DNA of 64,000 bases from Hydractinia symbiolongicarpus (lineage: Eukaryota > Cnidaria > Hydrozoa > Anthoathecata > Hydractiniidae): NCBI RefSeq assembly GCF_029227915.1, contig NC_079877.1:6078001-6142000 (forward strand). The letters run 5' to 3'. Under the pieces are notes generated by a model. It was not told where the DNA came from, made no database searches, and saw only the letters and a list, made by a program, of their open reading frames with translations. The position numbers were made by a program, and so were the translations under genes. Below are positions 23,370 to 36,749 of this stretch, one piece after another (position 1 is the stretch's first letter; the number at the start of each line of letters is the position of its first letter).

Positions 23370-26300
23370 ACGATTTTTTAAATTATTTTTTCACCACTAA
23401 AACGCATGAGACTTGTAGTTTTCAAGAATGTTTTCATTTTTGATGAGACGCTGAATAAAAGAAGTTTAATCGCCGGCAAACGAAAACCTGCGGTTTTCCG
23501 TAAATCCCGGACTCGGCCCGTATAGTCAAAAGTATACAAAGAGAGTACCCAGGGTGTAAACTCACTTCCCGAACGATTTTTTAAATTATTTTTTCGCCAC
23601 TAAAACGCATGAGACTTGTAGTTTTTAAAAATGTTTTCATTTTTGAGGAGACGCTGAATAAAAGAAGTTTAATCGCCGGCAAACGAAAACCTGCGATTTT
23701 CCGTAAATCCCGGACTCGGCCCGTATAGTCAAAAGTATACAAAGAGAGTACCCAGGGTGTAAACTCACTTCCCGAACGATTTTTTAAATTATTTTTTCAC
23801 CACTAAAACGCATGAGACTTGTAGTTTTCAAGAATGTTTTCTTTTTTGATGAGACGCTGAATAAAAGAAGTTTAATCGCCGGCAAACGAAAACCTGCGAT
23901 TTTCCGTAAATCCCGGACTCGGCCCGTATAGTCAAAAGTATACAAAGAGAGTACCCAGGGTGTAAACTCACTTCCCGAACGATTTTTTAAATTATTTTTT
24001 CACCACCAAAACGCATGAGACTTGTAGTTTTCAAAAATGTTTTCATTTTTGATGAGACGCTGAATAAAAGAAGTTTAATCGCCGGCAAACGAAAACCCGC
24101 GATTTCCCGTAAATCCCGGACTCGGCCGTATAGTCAAAAGTATACAAGGAAAGTACCCATTGAGTAAACTCATTTTCCCAACGAATTTTTAAATTATTTT
24201 TTCACCACTAAAACGCATGAGACTTGTAGTTTTCAGAAATGTTTTCATTTTTGATGAGACGCTTAATGAAAGTGATTTAATCGCCGGCAAACGAAAACCC
24301 GCGATTTCCCGTAAATCCCGGACTCGGCCCGTATAGTCAAAAGTATACAAGGAAAGTACCCAGTGAGTAAACTCATTTCCAAAACGATTTTTTAAATTAT
24401 CTTTTCACCACTAAAACGCATGAGACTTGTAGTTTTCAGAAATTTTTTCATTTTTGATGAGACGCTAAATAAAAGAGGTTTAATCGCCGGCAAACGAAAA
24501 CCCGCGATTTCCCGTAAATTCCGGACTCGGCCCGTATAGTCAAAAGTGTACAAAGAAAGTACCCGGGGTGTAAACTCATTTCCCGAACGATTTTTTAAAT
24601 TATTATTTCACCACTAAAGCCCATGAGACTTGTAGTTTTTAAAAATGTTTTCATTTTTGATGAGACGCTGAATAAAAGAAGTTTAATCGCCGGCAAACGA
24701 AAACCTGCGATTTTCCGTAAATCCCGGACTCGGCCCGTATAGTCAAAAGTATACAAAGAGAGTACCCAGGGTGTAAACTCACTTCCCGAACGATTTTTTA
24801 AATTATTTTTTCGCCACTAAAACGCATGAGACTTGTAGTTTTTAAAAATGTTTTCATTTTTGAGGAGACGCTGAATAAAAGAAGTTTAATCGCCGGCAAA
24901 CGAAAACCTGCGATTTTCCGTAAATCCCGGACTCGGCCCGTATAGTCAAAAGTATACAAAGAGAGTACCCAGGGTGTAAACTCACTTCCCGAACGATTTT
25001 TTAAATTATTTTTTCACCACTAAAACGCATGAGACTTGTAGTTTTCAAGAATGTTTTCTTTTTTGATGAGACGCTGAATAAAAGAAGTTTAATCGCCGGC
25101 AAACGAAAACCTGCGATTTTCCGTAAATCCCGGACTCGGCCCGTATAGTCAAAAGTATACAAAGAGAGTACCCAGGGTGTAAACTCACTTCCCGAACGAT
25201 TTTTTAAATTATTTTTTCACCACCAAAACGCATAAGACTTGTAGTTTTCAAAAATGTTTTCATTTTTGATGAGACGCTGAATAAAAGAAGTTTAATCGCC
25301 GGCAAACGAAAACCCGCGATTTCCCGTAAATCCCGGACTCGGCCGTATAGTCAAAAGTATACAAGGAAAGTACCCAGTGAGTAAACTCATTTTCCCAACG
25401 AATTTTTAAATTATTTTTTCACCACTAAAACGCATGAGACTTGTAGTTTTCAGAAATGTTTTCATTTTTGATGAGACGCTTAATGAAAGTGGTTTAATCG
25501 CCGGCAAACGAAAACCCGCGATTTCCCGTAAATCCCGGACTCGGCCCGTATAGTCAAAAGTATACAAGGAAAGTACCCAGTGAGTAAACTCATTTCCAAA
25601 ACGATTTTTTAAATTATCTTTTCACCACTAAAACGCATGAGACTTGTAGTTTTCAGAAATGTTTTCATTTTTGATGAGACGCTAAATAAAAGAGGTTTAA
25701 TCGCCGGCAAACGAAAACCCGCGATTTCCCGTAAATTCCGGACTCGGCCCGTATAGTCAAAAGTGTACAAAGAAAGTACCCGGGGTGTAAACTCATTTCC
25801 CGAACGATTTTTTAAATTATTATTTCACCACTAAAGCCCATGAGACTTGTAGTTTTCAGAAATGTTTTCATTTTTGATGAGACGCTTAATGAAAGTGATT
25901 TAATCGCCGGCAAACGAAAACCCGCGATTTCCCGTAAATCCCGGACTCGGCCCGTATAGTCAAAAGTATACAAGGAAAGTACCCAGTGAGTAAACTCATT
26001 TCCAAAACGATTTTTTAAATTATCTTTTCACCACTAAAACGCATGAGACTTGTAGTTTTCAGAAATGTTTTCATTTTTGATGAGACGCTAAATAAAAGAG
26101 GTTTAATCGCCGGCAAACGAAAACCCGCGATTTCCCGTAAATTCCGGACTCGGCCCGTATAGTCAAAAGTGTACAAAGAAAGTACCCGGGGTGTAAACTC
26201 ATTTCCCGAACGATTTTTTAAATTATTATTTCACCACTAAAGCCCATGAGACTTGTAGTTTTTAAAAATGTTTTCATTTTTGATGAGACGCTGAATAAAA

Positions 26301-27460
26301 GAAGTTTAATCGCCGGCAAACGAAAACCTGCGATTTTCCGTAAATCCCGGACTCGGCCCGTATAGTCAAAAGTATACAAAGAGAGTACCCAGGGTGTAAA
26401 CTCACTTCCCGAACGATTTTTTAAATTATTTTTTCGCCACTAAAACGCATGAGACTTGTAGTTTTTAAAAATGTTTTCATTTTTGAGGAGACGCTGAATA
26501 AAAGAAGTTTAATCGCCGGCAAACGAAAACCTGCGATTTTCCGTAAATCCCGGACTCGGCCCGTATAGTCAAAAGTATACAAAGAGAGTACCCAGGGTGT
26601 AAACTCACTTCCCGAACGATTTTTTAAATTATTTTTTCACCACTAAAACGCATGAGACTTGTAGTTTTCAAGAATGTTTTCTTTTTTGATGAGACGCTGA
26701 ATAAAAGAAGTTTAATCGCCGGCAAACGAAAACCTGCGATTTTCCGTAAATCCCGGACTCGGCCCGTATAGTCAAAAGTATACAAAGAGAGTACCCAGGG
26801 TGTAAACTCACTTCCCGAACGATTTTTTAAATTATTTTTTCACCACCAAAACGCATAAGACTTGTAGTTTTCAAAAATGTTTTCATTTTTGATGAGACGC
26901 TGAATAAAAGAAGTTTAATCGCCGGCAAACGAAAACCCGCGATTTCCCGTAAATCCCGGACTCGGCCGTATAGTCAAAAGTATACAAGGAAAGTACCCAG
27001 TGAGTAAACTCATTTTCCCAACGAATTTTTAAATTATTTTTTCACCACTAAAACGCATGAGACTTGTAGTTTTCAGAAATGTTTTCATTTTTGATGAGAC
27101 GCTTAATGAAAGTGGTTTAATCGCCGGCAAACGAAAACCCGCGATTTCCCGTAAATCCCGGACTCGGCCCGTATAGTCAAAAGTATACAAGGAAAGTACC
27201 CAGTGAGTAAACTCATTTCCAAAACGATTTTTTAAATTATCTTTTCACCACTAAAACGCATGAGACTTGTAGTTTTCAGAAATGTTTTCATTTTTGATGA
27301 GACGCTAAATAAAAGAGGTTTAATCGCCGGCAAACGAAAACCCGCGATTTCCCGTAAATTCCGGACTCGGCCCGTATAGTCAAAAGTGTACAAAGAAAGT
27401 ACCCGGGGTGTAAACTCATTTCCCGAACGATTTTTTAAATTATTATTTCACCACTAAAGC
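23370..27460. repeat. Higher-order block with 6- and 8-monomer steps
   Basis: TTTTGAGGAG lies at 23641, 24858 and 26481, and CTTTTTTGATGAG at 23841, 25058 and 26681. Both give offsets of 1217 and 1623 bp (6 and 8 monomers). The mark CACCACCAAAACGCATAAG is shared by the last two units only, giving an order of duplication events. Confidence 0.82.
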
Positions 27461-29219
27461 CCATGAGACTTGTAGTTTTTAAAAATGTTTTCATTTTTGA
27501 TGAGACGCTTAATAAAAGAGGTTTAATCGGCGGCAAACGAAATCCCGCGATTTCCCGTAAATCCCGGGCTTGGCCCGTATAGTCAAATGTATACAAAGAA
27601 ATTACCCAGGAAGTAAACTCATTTCCCGAACGATTTTTTAAATTTTTTTTTCACCACTAAAACGCATGAGACTTGTAGTTTTCAAAAATGTTTTCATTTT
27701 TGATGAGACGCTTAATGAAAGAGGTTTAATCGCCGGCAAACGAAAACCCGCGATTTCCCGTAAATCCCGGGCTTGGCCCGTATAGTCGAATGTATACAAA
27801 GAAAGTACCCAGGGAGTAAACTCATTTCCCAAACGATTTTTTAAATTATTATTTCACCACTAAAGCCCATGAGACTTGTAGTTTTTAAAAATGTTTTCAT
27901 TTTTGATGAGACGCTGAATAAAAGAAGTTTAATCGCCGGCAAACGAAAACTTGCGATTTCCCGTAAATCCTGGACTCGGCCCGTATAGTCAAAAGTATAC
28001 AAGAAAAGTACCCAGTGAGTAAACTCATTTCCCGAACAAATTTTTAAATTATTTTTTCACCACTAAAACGCATGAGACTTGTAGTTTTCAGAAATGTTTT
28101 CATTTTTGATGAGACGCCTAATGAAAGTGGTTTAATCGCCGGCAAACGAAAACCCGCGATTTCCCGTAAATCCCGGACTCGGCCCGTATAGTCAAAAGTA
28201 TACAAGGAAAGTACCCAGTGAGTAAACTCATTTCCCGAACGAATTTTTAAATTATTTTTTCACCACTAAAACGCATGAGACTTGTAGTTTTCAGAAATGT
28301 TTTCATTTTTGATGAGACGCCTAATGAAAGTGGTTTAATCGCCGGCAAACGAAAACCAGCGATTTCCCGTAAATCCCGGGCTTGGCCCGTATAGTCGAAT
28401 GTATACAAAGAAAGTACCCTGTGAGTAAACTCATTTCCAAAACGATTTTTTAAATTATCTTTTCACCACTAAAACGCTTGAGACTTGTAGTTTTCAAAAA
28501 TGTTTTCATTTTTGATGAGACGCTAAATAAAAGAAGTTTAATCGCCGGCAAACGAAAACCCGCCATTTCCCGTAAATCCTGGACTCGACCCGTATAGTCA
28601 AAAGTATACAAAGAAAGTACCCAGGGAGTAAACTCATTTCCCGACGATTTTTTAAATTATTTTTTCACCACTAAAACGCATGAGACTTGTAGTTTTCAAA
28701 AATGTTTTCATTTTTGATGAGACGCTGAATAAAAGAAGTTTAATCGCCGGCAAACGAAAACCTGCGATTTCCCGTAAATTCCGGACTCGGCCCGTATAGT
28801 CAAAAGTATACAAAGAAAGTACCCGGGGTGTAAACTCATTTCCCAAACGATTTTTTAAATTATTATTTCACCACTAAAGCCCATGAGACTTGTAGTTTTT
28901 AAAAATGTTTTCATTTTTGATGAGACGCTTAATAAAAGAGGTTTAATCGCTGCAAACGAAGTCCCGCGATTTCCCGTAAATCCCGGGCTTGGCCGTATAG
29001 TCGAATGTATACAAAGAAAGTACCCAGGAAGTAAACTCATTTCCCGAACGATTTTTTAAATTCTTTTTTCACCACTAAAACGCATGAGACTTGTAGTTTT
29101 CAAAAATGTTTTCATTTTTAATGAGAATCTGAATAAAAGAAGTTTAATCGCCGGCAAACGAAAACCTGCGATTTTCCGTAAATCCCGGACTCGGCCCGTA
29201 TAGTCAAAAGTATACAAAG

Positions 29220-32090
29220 AGAGTACCCAGGGTGTAAACTCACTTCCCGAACGATTTTTTAAATTATTTTTTCGCCACTAAAACGCATGAGACTTGTAGT
29301 TTTTAAAAATGTTTTCATTTTTGATGAGACGCTTAATAAAAGAGGTTTAATTGCTGCAAACGAAGTCCCGCGATTTCCCGTAAATCCCTGGCTTGGCTGT
29401 ATAGTCGAATGTATACAAAGAAAGTACCCAGGAAGTAAACTCATTTCCCGAACGATTTTTTAAATTATTTTTTCACCACTAAAACGCATGAGACTTGTAG
29501 TTTTCAGAAATGTTTTCATTTTTGATGAGACGCTTAATGAAAGTCGTTTAATCGCCGGCAAACGAAAACCCGCGATTTCCTGTAAATCTCGGGGTTGGCC
29601 CGTATAGTCGAATGTATACAAAGAAAGTACCCTGTGAGTAAACTCATTTCCAAAACGATTTTTTAAATTATCTTTTCACGACTAAAACGCTTGAGACTTG
29701 TAGTTTTCAAAAATGTTTTCATTTTTGATGAGACGCTAAATAAAAGAAGTTTAATCGCCAGCAAACGAAAACCCGCGATTTCCCGTAAATCCCGGTCTCG
29801 GCCCGTATAGTTAAAAGTATACAAGGAAAGTACCCAGTGAGTAAATCATTTCCCTAACGAATTTTTAAATTATTTTTTCACCACTAAAACGCATGAGACT
29901 TGTAATTTTCAAAAATGTTTTCATTTTTGATGAGACGCTGAATAAAAGAAGTTTAATCGCCGGCAAACGAAAACCTGCGATTTTCCGTAAATCTCGGACG
30001 CGGCCCGTATAGTCAAAAGTATACAAAGAGAGTACCCAGGGTGTAAACTCACTTCCCGAACGATTTTTTAAATTATTTTTTCACCACTAAAGCGCATGAG
30101 ACTTGTAGTTTTCAAAAATGTTTTCATTTTTGATGAGACGCTGAATAAAAGAAGTTTAATCGCCGGCAAACGAACACCTGCGATTTCCCGTAAATTCCGG
30201 ACTCGGCCCGTATAGTCAAAAGTATACAAAGAAAGTACCCGGGGTGTAAACTCATTTCCCGAACGTTTTTTTAAATTATTATTTCACCACTAAAGCCCAT
30301 GAGACTTGTAGTTTTTAAAAATGTTTTCATTTTTGATGAGACGCTTAATAAAAGAGGTTTAATCGCTGCAAACGAAGTCCCGCGATTTCCCGTAAATCCC
30401 TGGCTTGGCCGTATAGTCGAATGTATACAAAGAAAGTACCCAGGAAGTAAACTCATTTCCCGAACGATTTTTTAAATTATTTTTTCACCACTAAAACGCA
30501 TGAGACTTGTAGTTTTCAGAAATGTTTTCATTTTTGATGAGACGCTGAATAAAAGAAGTTTAATCGCCGGCAAACGAAAACCTGCGATTTTCCGTAAATC
30601 CCGGACTCGGCGCGTATAGTCAAAAGTATACAAAGAGAGTACCCAGGGTGTAAACTCACTTCCCGAACGATTTTTTAAATTATTTTTTCGCCACTAAAAC
30701 GCATGAGACTTGTAGTTTTTAAAAATGTTTTCATTTTTGATGAGACGCTTAATAAAAGAGGTTTAATTGCTGCAAACGAAGTCCCGCGATTTCCCGTAAA
30801 TCCCTGGCTTGGCCGTATAGTCGAATGTATACAAAGAAAGTACCCAGGAAGTAAACTCATTTCCCGAACGATTTTTTAAATTATTTTTTCACCACTAAAA
30901 CGCATGAGACTTGTAGTTTTCAGAAATGTTTTCATTTTTGATGAGACGCTTAATGAAAGTCGTTTAATCGCCGGCAAACGAAAACCCGCGATTTCCTGTA
31001 AATCTCGGGGTTGGCCCGTATAGTCGAATGTATACAAAGAAAGTACCCTGTGAGTAAACTCATTTCCAAAACGATTTTTTAAATTATCTTTTCACGACTA
31101 AAACGCTTGAGACTTGTAGTTTTCAAAAATGTTTTCATTTTTGATGAGACGCTAAATAAAAGAAGTTTAATCGCCAGCAAACGAAAACCCGCGATTTCCC
31201 GTAAATCCCGGTTTCGGCCCGTATAGTTAAAAGTATACAAGGAAAGTACCCAGTGAGTAAATCATTTCCCTAACGAATTTTTAAATTATTTTTTCACCAC
31301 TAAAACGCATGAGACTTGTAATTTTCAAAAATGTTTTCATTTTTGATGAGACGCTGAATAAAAGAAGTTTAATCGCCGGCAAACGAAAACCTGCGATTTT
31401 CCGTAAATCTCGGACGCGGCCCGTATAGTCAAAAGTATACAAAGAGAGTACCCAGGGTGTAAACTCACTTCCCGAACGATTTTTTAAATTATTTTTTCAC
31501 CACTAAAGCGCATGAGACTTGTAGTTTTCAAAAATGTTTTCATTTTTGATGAGACGCTGAATAAAAGAAGTTTAATCGCCGGCAAACGAACACCTGCGAT
31601 TTCCCGTAAATTCCGGACTCGGCCCGTATAGTCAAAAGTATACAAAGAAAGTACCCGGGGTGTAAACTCATTTCCCGAACGTTTTTTTAAATTATTATTT
31701 CACCACTAAAGCCCATGAGACTTGTAGTTTTTAAAAATGTTTTCATTTTTGATGAGACGCTTAATAAAAGAGGTTTAATCGCTGCAAACGAAGTCCCGCG
31801 ATTTCCCGTAAATCCCTGGCTTGGCCGTATAGTCGAATGTATACAAAGAAAGTACCCAGGAAGTAAACTCATTTCCCGAACGATTTTTTAAATTATTTTT
31901 TCACCACTAAAACGCATGAGACTTGTAGTTTTCAGAAATGTTTTCATTTTTGATGAGACGCTGAATAAAAGAAGTTTAATCGCCGGCAAACGAAAACCTG
32001 CGATTTTCCGTAAATCCCGGACTCGGCGCGTATAGTCAAAAGTATACAAAGAGAGTACCCAGGGTGTAAACTCACTTCCCGAACGATTTT
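29220..32090. repeat. Seven-monomer (1416-bp) higher-order repeat, two copies
   Basis: Matching landmarks at 29259/30675, 30271/31687 and the GGCGCGTATAG variant at 30607/32023 are all 1416 bp apart. The copies look almost identical; for example both keep TCACGACTAAAACG, AATCTCGGACGCGG and CGAACACCTGCG. The unit has been copied recently. Confidence 0.82.
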
Positions 32091-35000
32091 TTAAATTATT
32101 TTTTCACCACTAAAACGCATGAGACTTGTAGTTTTCAAAAATGTTTTCATTTTTGATGAGACGCTGAATAAAAGAAGTTTAATCGCCTGCAAACGAAAAC
32201 CTGCGATTTCCCGTAAATCCCGGACTCGGCCGGTATAGTCAAAAGTATACAAAGAGAGTACCCAGGGTGTAAACTCACTTCCCGAACGATTTTTAAAATT
32301 ATTTTTTCACCACTAAAACGCATGAGACTTGTAGTTTTCAGAAATGTTTTCATTTTTGATGAGACGCTTAATGAAAGTGGTTTAATCGCCGGCAAACGAA
32401 AACCCGCGATTTCCCGTAAATCCCGGACTCGGCCCGTATAGTCAAAAGTATACAAGGAAAGTACCCAGTGAGTAAACTCATTTCCCGAACGAATTTTTGA
32501 ATTATTTTTTCACCACTAAAACGCATGAGACTTGTAGTTTTCAGAAATGTTTTCATTTTTGATGAGACGCTTAATGAAAGTGGTTTAATCGCCGGCAAAC
32601 GAAAACCCGCGATTTCCTGTAAATCCCGGGCTCGGCCCGTATAGTCGAATGTATACAAAGAAAGTACCCTGTGAGTAAACTCATTTCCAAAACGATTTTT
32701 TAAATTATCTTTTCACCACTAAAACGCTTGAGACTTGTAGTTTTCAAAAATGTTTTCATTTTTGATGAGACGCTAAATAAAAGAAGTTTAATCGCCGGCA
32801 AACGAAAACCCGCCATTTCCCGTAAACCCCGGACTCGGCCCGCATAGTCAAAAGTATACAAAGAAACTACACAGGGTGTAAACTCATTTCCCGAACGATT
32901 TTTTAAATTATTATTTCACCACTAAAGCCCATGAGACTTGTAGTATTTAAAAATATTTTCATTTTTGATGAGACGCTGAATAAAAGAAGAATAATCGCCG
33001 GCGAACGAAAACCCGCGACTTCCCGTAAATCCCGGACTCGACCCGTATAGTCAAAAGTATACAAAGAAAGTACCCAGGGAGTAAACTCATTTCCCGAACG
33101 ATTTTTTAAATTATTTTTTCACCACTAAAACGCATGAGACTTGTAGTTTTCAAAAATGTTTTCATTTTGGATGAGACGCTGAATAAAAGAAGTTTAATCG
33201 CCGGCAAACGAAAACCTGCGATTTCCCGTAAATTCCGGACTCGGCCCGTATAGTCAAAAGTATACAAAGAAAGTACCCGGGGTGTAAACTCATTTCCCGA
33301 ACGATTTTTTAAATTATTATTTCACCACTAAAGCCCATGAGACTTGTAGTTTTTAAAAGTGTTTTCATTTTAGATGAGACGCTTGATAAAAGAGGTTTAA
33401 TCGCTGCAAACGAAAACCCGCGATTTCCCGTAAATCCCGGGCTTGGCCCGTATAGTCGAATGTATACAAAGAAAGTACCCTGTGAGTAAACTCATTTCCC
33501 TAACGATTTTTTAAATTATTTTTTCACCATTAAAACGCATGAGACTTGTAGTTTTCAAAAATGTTTTCATTTTTGATGAGACGCTGAATAAAAGAAGTTT
33601 AATCGCCGGCAAACGAAAACCTGCAATTTCCCGTAAATTCCGGACTCGGCCCGTATAGTCAAAAGTATACAAAGAAAGTACCCAGGGTGTAAACTCATTT
33701 CCCGAACGATTTTTTAAATTATTATTTCACCACTAAACCCCATGAGACATGTAGTTTTAAAAAATGTTTTCATTTTTGATGAGACGCTTAATAAAAGAGG
33801 TTTAATCGCTGCAAACGAAGTCCCGCGATTTCCCGTAAATCCCTGGCTTGGCCGTATAGTCGAATGTATACAAAGAAAGTACCCAGGAAGTAAACTCATT
33901 TCCCGAACGATTTTTTAAATTATTTTTTCACCACTAAAACGCATGAGACTTGTAGTTTTCAGAAATGTTTTCATTTTTGATGAGACGCTTAATGAAAGTT
34001 GTTTAATCGCCGGCAAACGAAAACCCGCGATTTCCCGTAAATCCCGGGCTTGGCCCGTATAGTCGAATGTATACAAAGAAAGTACCCTGTGAGTAAACTC
34101 ATTTCCAAAACGATTTTTTAAATTATCTTTTCACCACTAAAACGCTTGAGACTTGTAGTTTTCAAAAATGTTTTCATTTTTGATGAGACGCTAAATAAAA
34201 GAAGCTTAATCGCCGGCAAACGAAAACCCGCCATTTCCCGTAAATCCCGGTCTCGGCCCGTATAGTCAAAAGTATACAAAGAGAGTACCCAGGGTGTAAA
34301 CTCACTTCCCGAACGATTTTTTAAATAATTTTTTCACCACTAAAACGCATGAGACTTGTAGTTTTCAAGAATGTTTTCATTTTTGATGAGACGCTGAATA
34401 AAAGAAGTTTAATCGCCGGCAAACGAAAACCCGCGATTTCCCGTAAATCCCGGGCTTGGCCCGTATAGTCGAATGTATACAAAGAAAGTACCCTGTGAGT
34501 AAACTCATTTCCAAAACGATTTTTTAAATTATCTTTTCACCACTAAAACGCTTGAGACTTGTAGTTTTCAAAAATGTTTTCATTTTTGATGAGACGCTAA
34601 ATAAAAGAAGCTTAATCGCCGGCAAACGAAAACCCGCCATTTCCCGTAAATCCCGGTCTCGGCCCGTATAGTCAAAAGTATACAAGGAAAGTACCCAGTG
34701 AGTAAATCATTTCCCTAACGAATTTTTAAATTATTTTTTCACCACTAAAACGCATGAGACTTGTAGTTTTCAAAAATGTTTTCATTTTTGATGAGACGCT
34801 GAATAAAAGAAGTTTAATCGCCGGCAAACGAAAACCTGCGATTTTCCGTAAATCCCGGACTCGGCCCGTATAGTCAAAAGTATACAAAGAGAGTACCCAG
34901 GGTGTAAACTCACTTCCCGAACGATTTTTTAAATTATTTTTTCACCACTAAAACGCATGAGACTTGTAGTTTTCAAGAATGTTTTCATTTTTGATGAGAC

Positions 35001-36749
35001 GCTGAATAAAAGAAGTTTAATCGCCGGCAAACGAAAACCTGCGATTTTCCGTAAATCCCGGACTCGGCCCGTATAGTCAAAAGTATACAAAGAGAGTACC
35101 CAGGGTGTAAACTCACTTCCCGAACGATTTTTTAAATTATTTTTTCGCCACTAAAACGCATGAGACTTGTAGTTTTTAAAAATGTTTTCATTTTTGATGA
35201 GACGCTGTATAAAAGACGTTTAATCGCCGGCAAACGAAAACCTGCGATTTTCCGTAAATCCCGGACTCGGCCCGTATAGTCAAAAGTATACAAAGAGAGT
35301 ACCCAGGGTGTAAACTCACTTCCCGAACGATTTTTTAAATTATTTTTTCACCACTAAAACGCATGAGACTTGTAGTTTTCAAGAATGTTTTCATTTTTGA
35401 TGAGACGCTCAATAAGAGAAGTTTAATCGCCGGCAAACGAAAACCTGCGATTTTCCGTAAATCCCGGACTCGGCCCGTATAGTCAAAAGTATACAAAGAG
35501 AGTACCCAGGGTGTAAACTCACTTCCCGAACGATTTTTTAAATTATTTTTTCGCCACTAAAACACATGAGACTTGTAGTTTTTAAAAATGTTTTCATTTT
35601 TGATGAGACGCTTAATAAAAGAGGTTTAATCGCTGCAAACGAAGTCCCGCGATTTCCCGTAAATCCCTGGCTTGGCCGTATAGTCGAATGTATACAAAGG
35701 AAGTACCCAGGAAGTAAACTCATTTCCCGAACGATTTTTTAAATTATTTTTTCACCACTAAAACGCATGAGACTTGTAGTTTTCAGAAATGTTTTCATTT
35801 TTGATGAGACGCTTAATGAAAGTTGTTTAATCGCCGGCAAACGAAAACCCGCGATTTCCTGTAAATCCCGGGGTTGGCCCGTATAGTCGAATGTATACAA
35901 AGAAAGTACCCTGTGAGTAAACTCATTTCCAAAACGATTTTTTAAATTATCTTTTCACCACTAAAACGCTTGAGACTTGTAGTTTTCAAAAATGTTTTCA
36001 TTTTTGATGAGACGCTAAATAAAAGAAGTTTAATCGCCAGCAAACGAAAACCCGCGATTTCCCGTAAATCCCGGTCTCGGCCCGTATAGTCAAAAGTATA
36101 CAAGGAAAGTACCCAGTGAGTAAATCATTTCCCTAACGAATTTTTAAATTATTTTTTCACCACTAAAACGCATGAGACTTGTAGTTTTCAAAAATGTTTT
36201 CATTTTTGATGAGACGCTGAATAAAAGAAGTTTAATCGCCGACAAACGAAAACCTGCGATTTTCCGTAAATCCCGGACGCGGCCCGTATAGTCAAAAGTA
36301 TACAAAGAGAGTACCCAGGGTGTAAACTCACTTCCCGAACGATTTTTTAAATTATTTTTTCACCACTAAAACGCATGAGACTTGTAGTTTTCAAGAATTT
36401 TTTTCATTTTTGATGAGACGCTGAATAAAAGAAGTTTAATCGCCGGCAAACGAAAACCTGCGATTTTCCGTAAATCCCGGACTCGGCCCGTATAGTCAAA
36501 AGTATACAAAGAGAGTACCCAGGGTGTAAACTCACTTCCCGAACGATTTTTCAAATTTATATTTTACCACTAAAGCCCATGAGACTTGTAGTTTTTAAAA
36601 ATGTTTTCATTTTTGATGAGACGCTGAATAAAAGAAGTTTAATCGCCTGCAAACGAAAACCTGCGATTTCCCGTAAATCCCGGACTCGGCCCGTATAGTC
36701 AAAAGTATACAAAGAAAGTACCCAGGGAGTAAACTCATTTCCCAAACGA

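Noticed and set aside
32147-32658. Overlapping minus-strand frames of about 100 codons
   Set aside because: Each covers two satellite monomers with internal repetition of the same segment. Not a protein with its own features.
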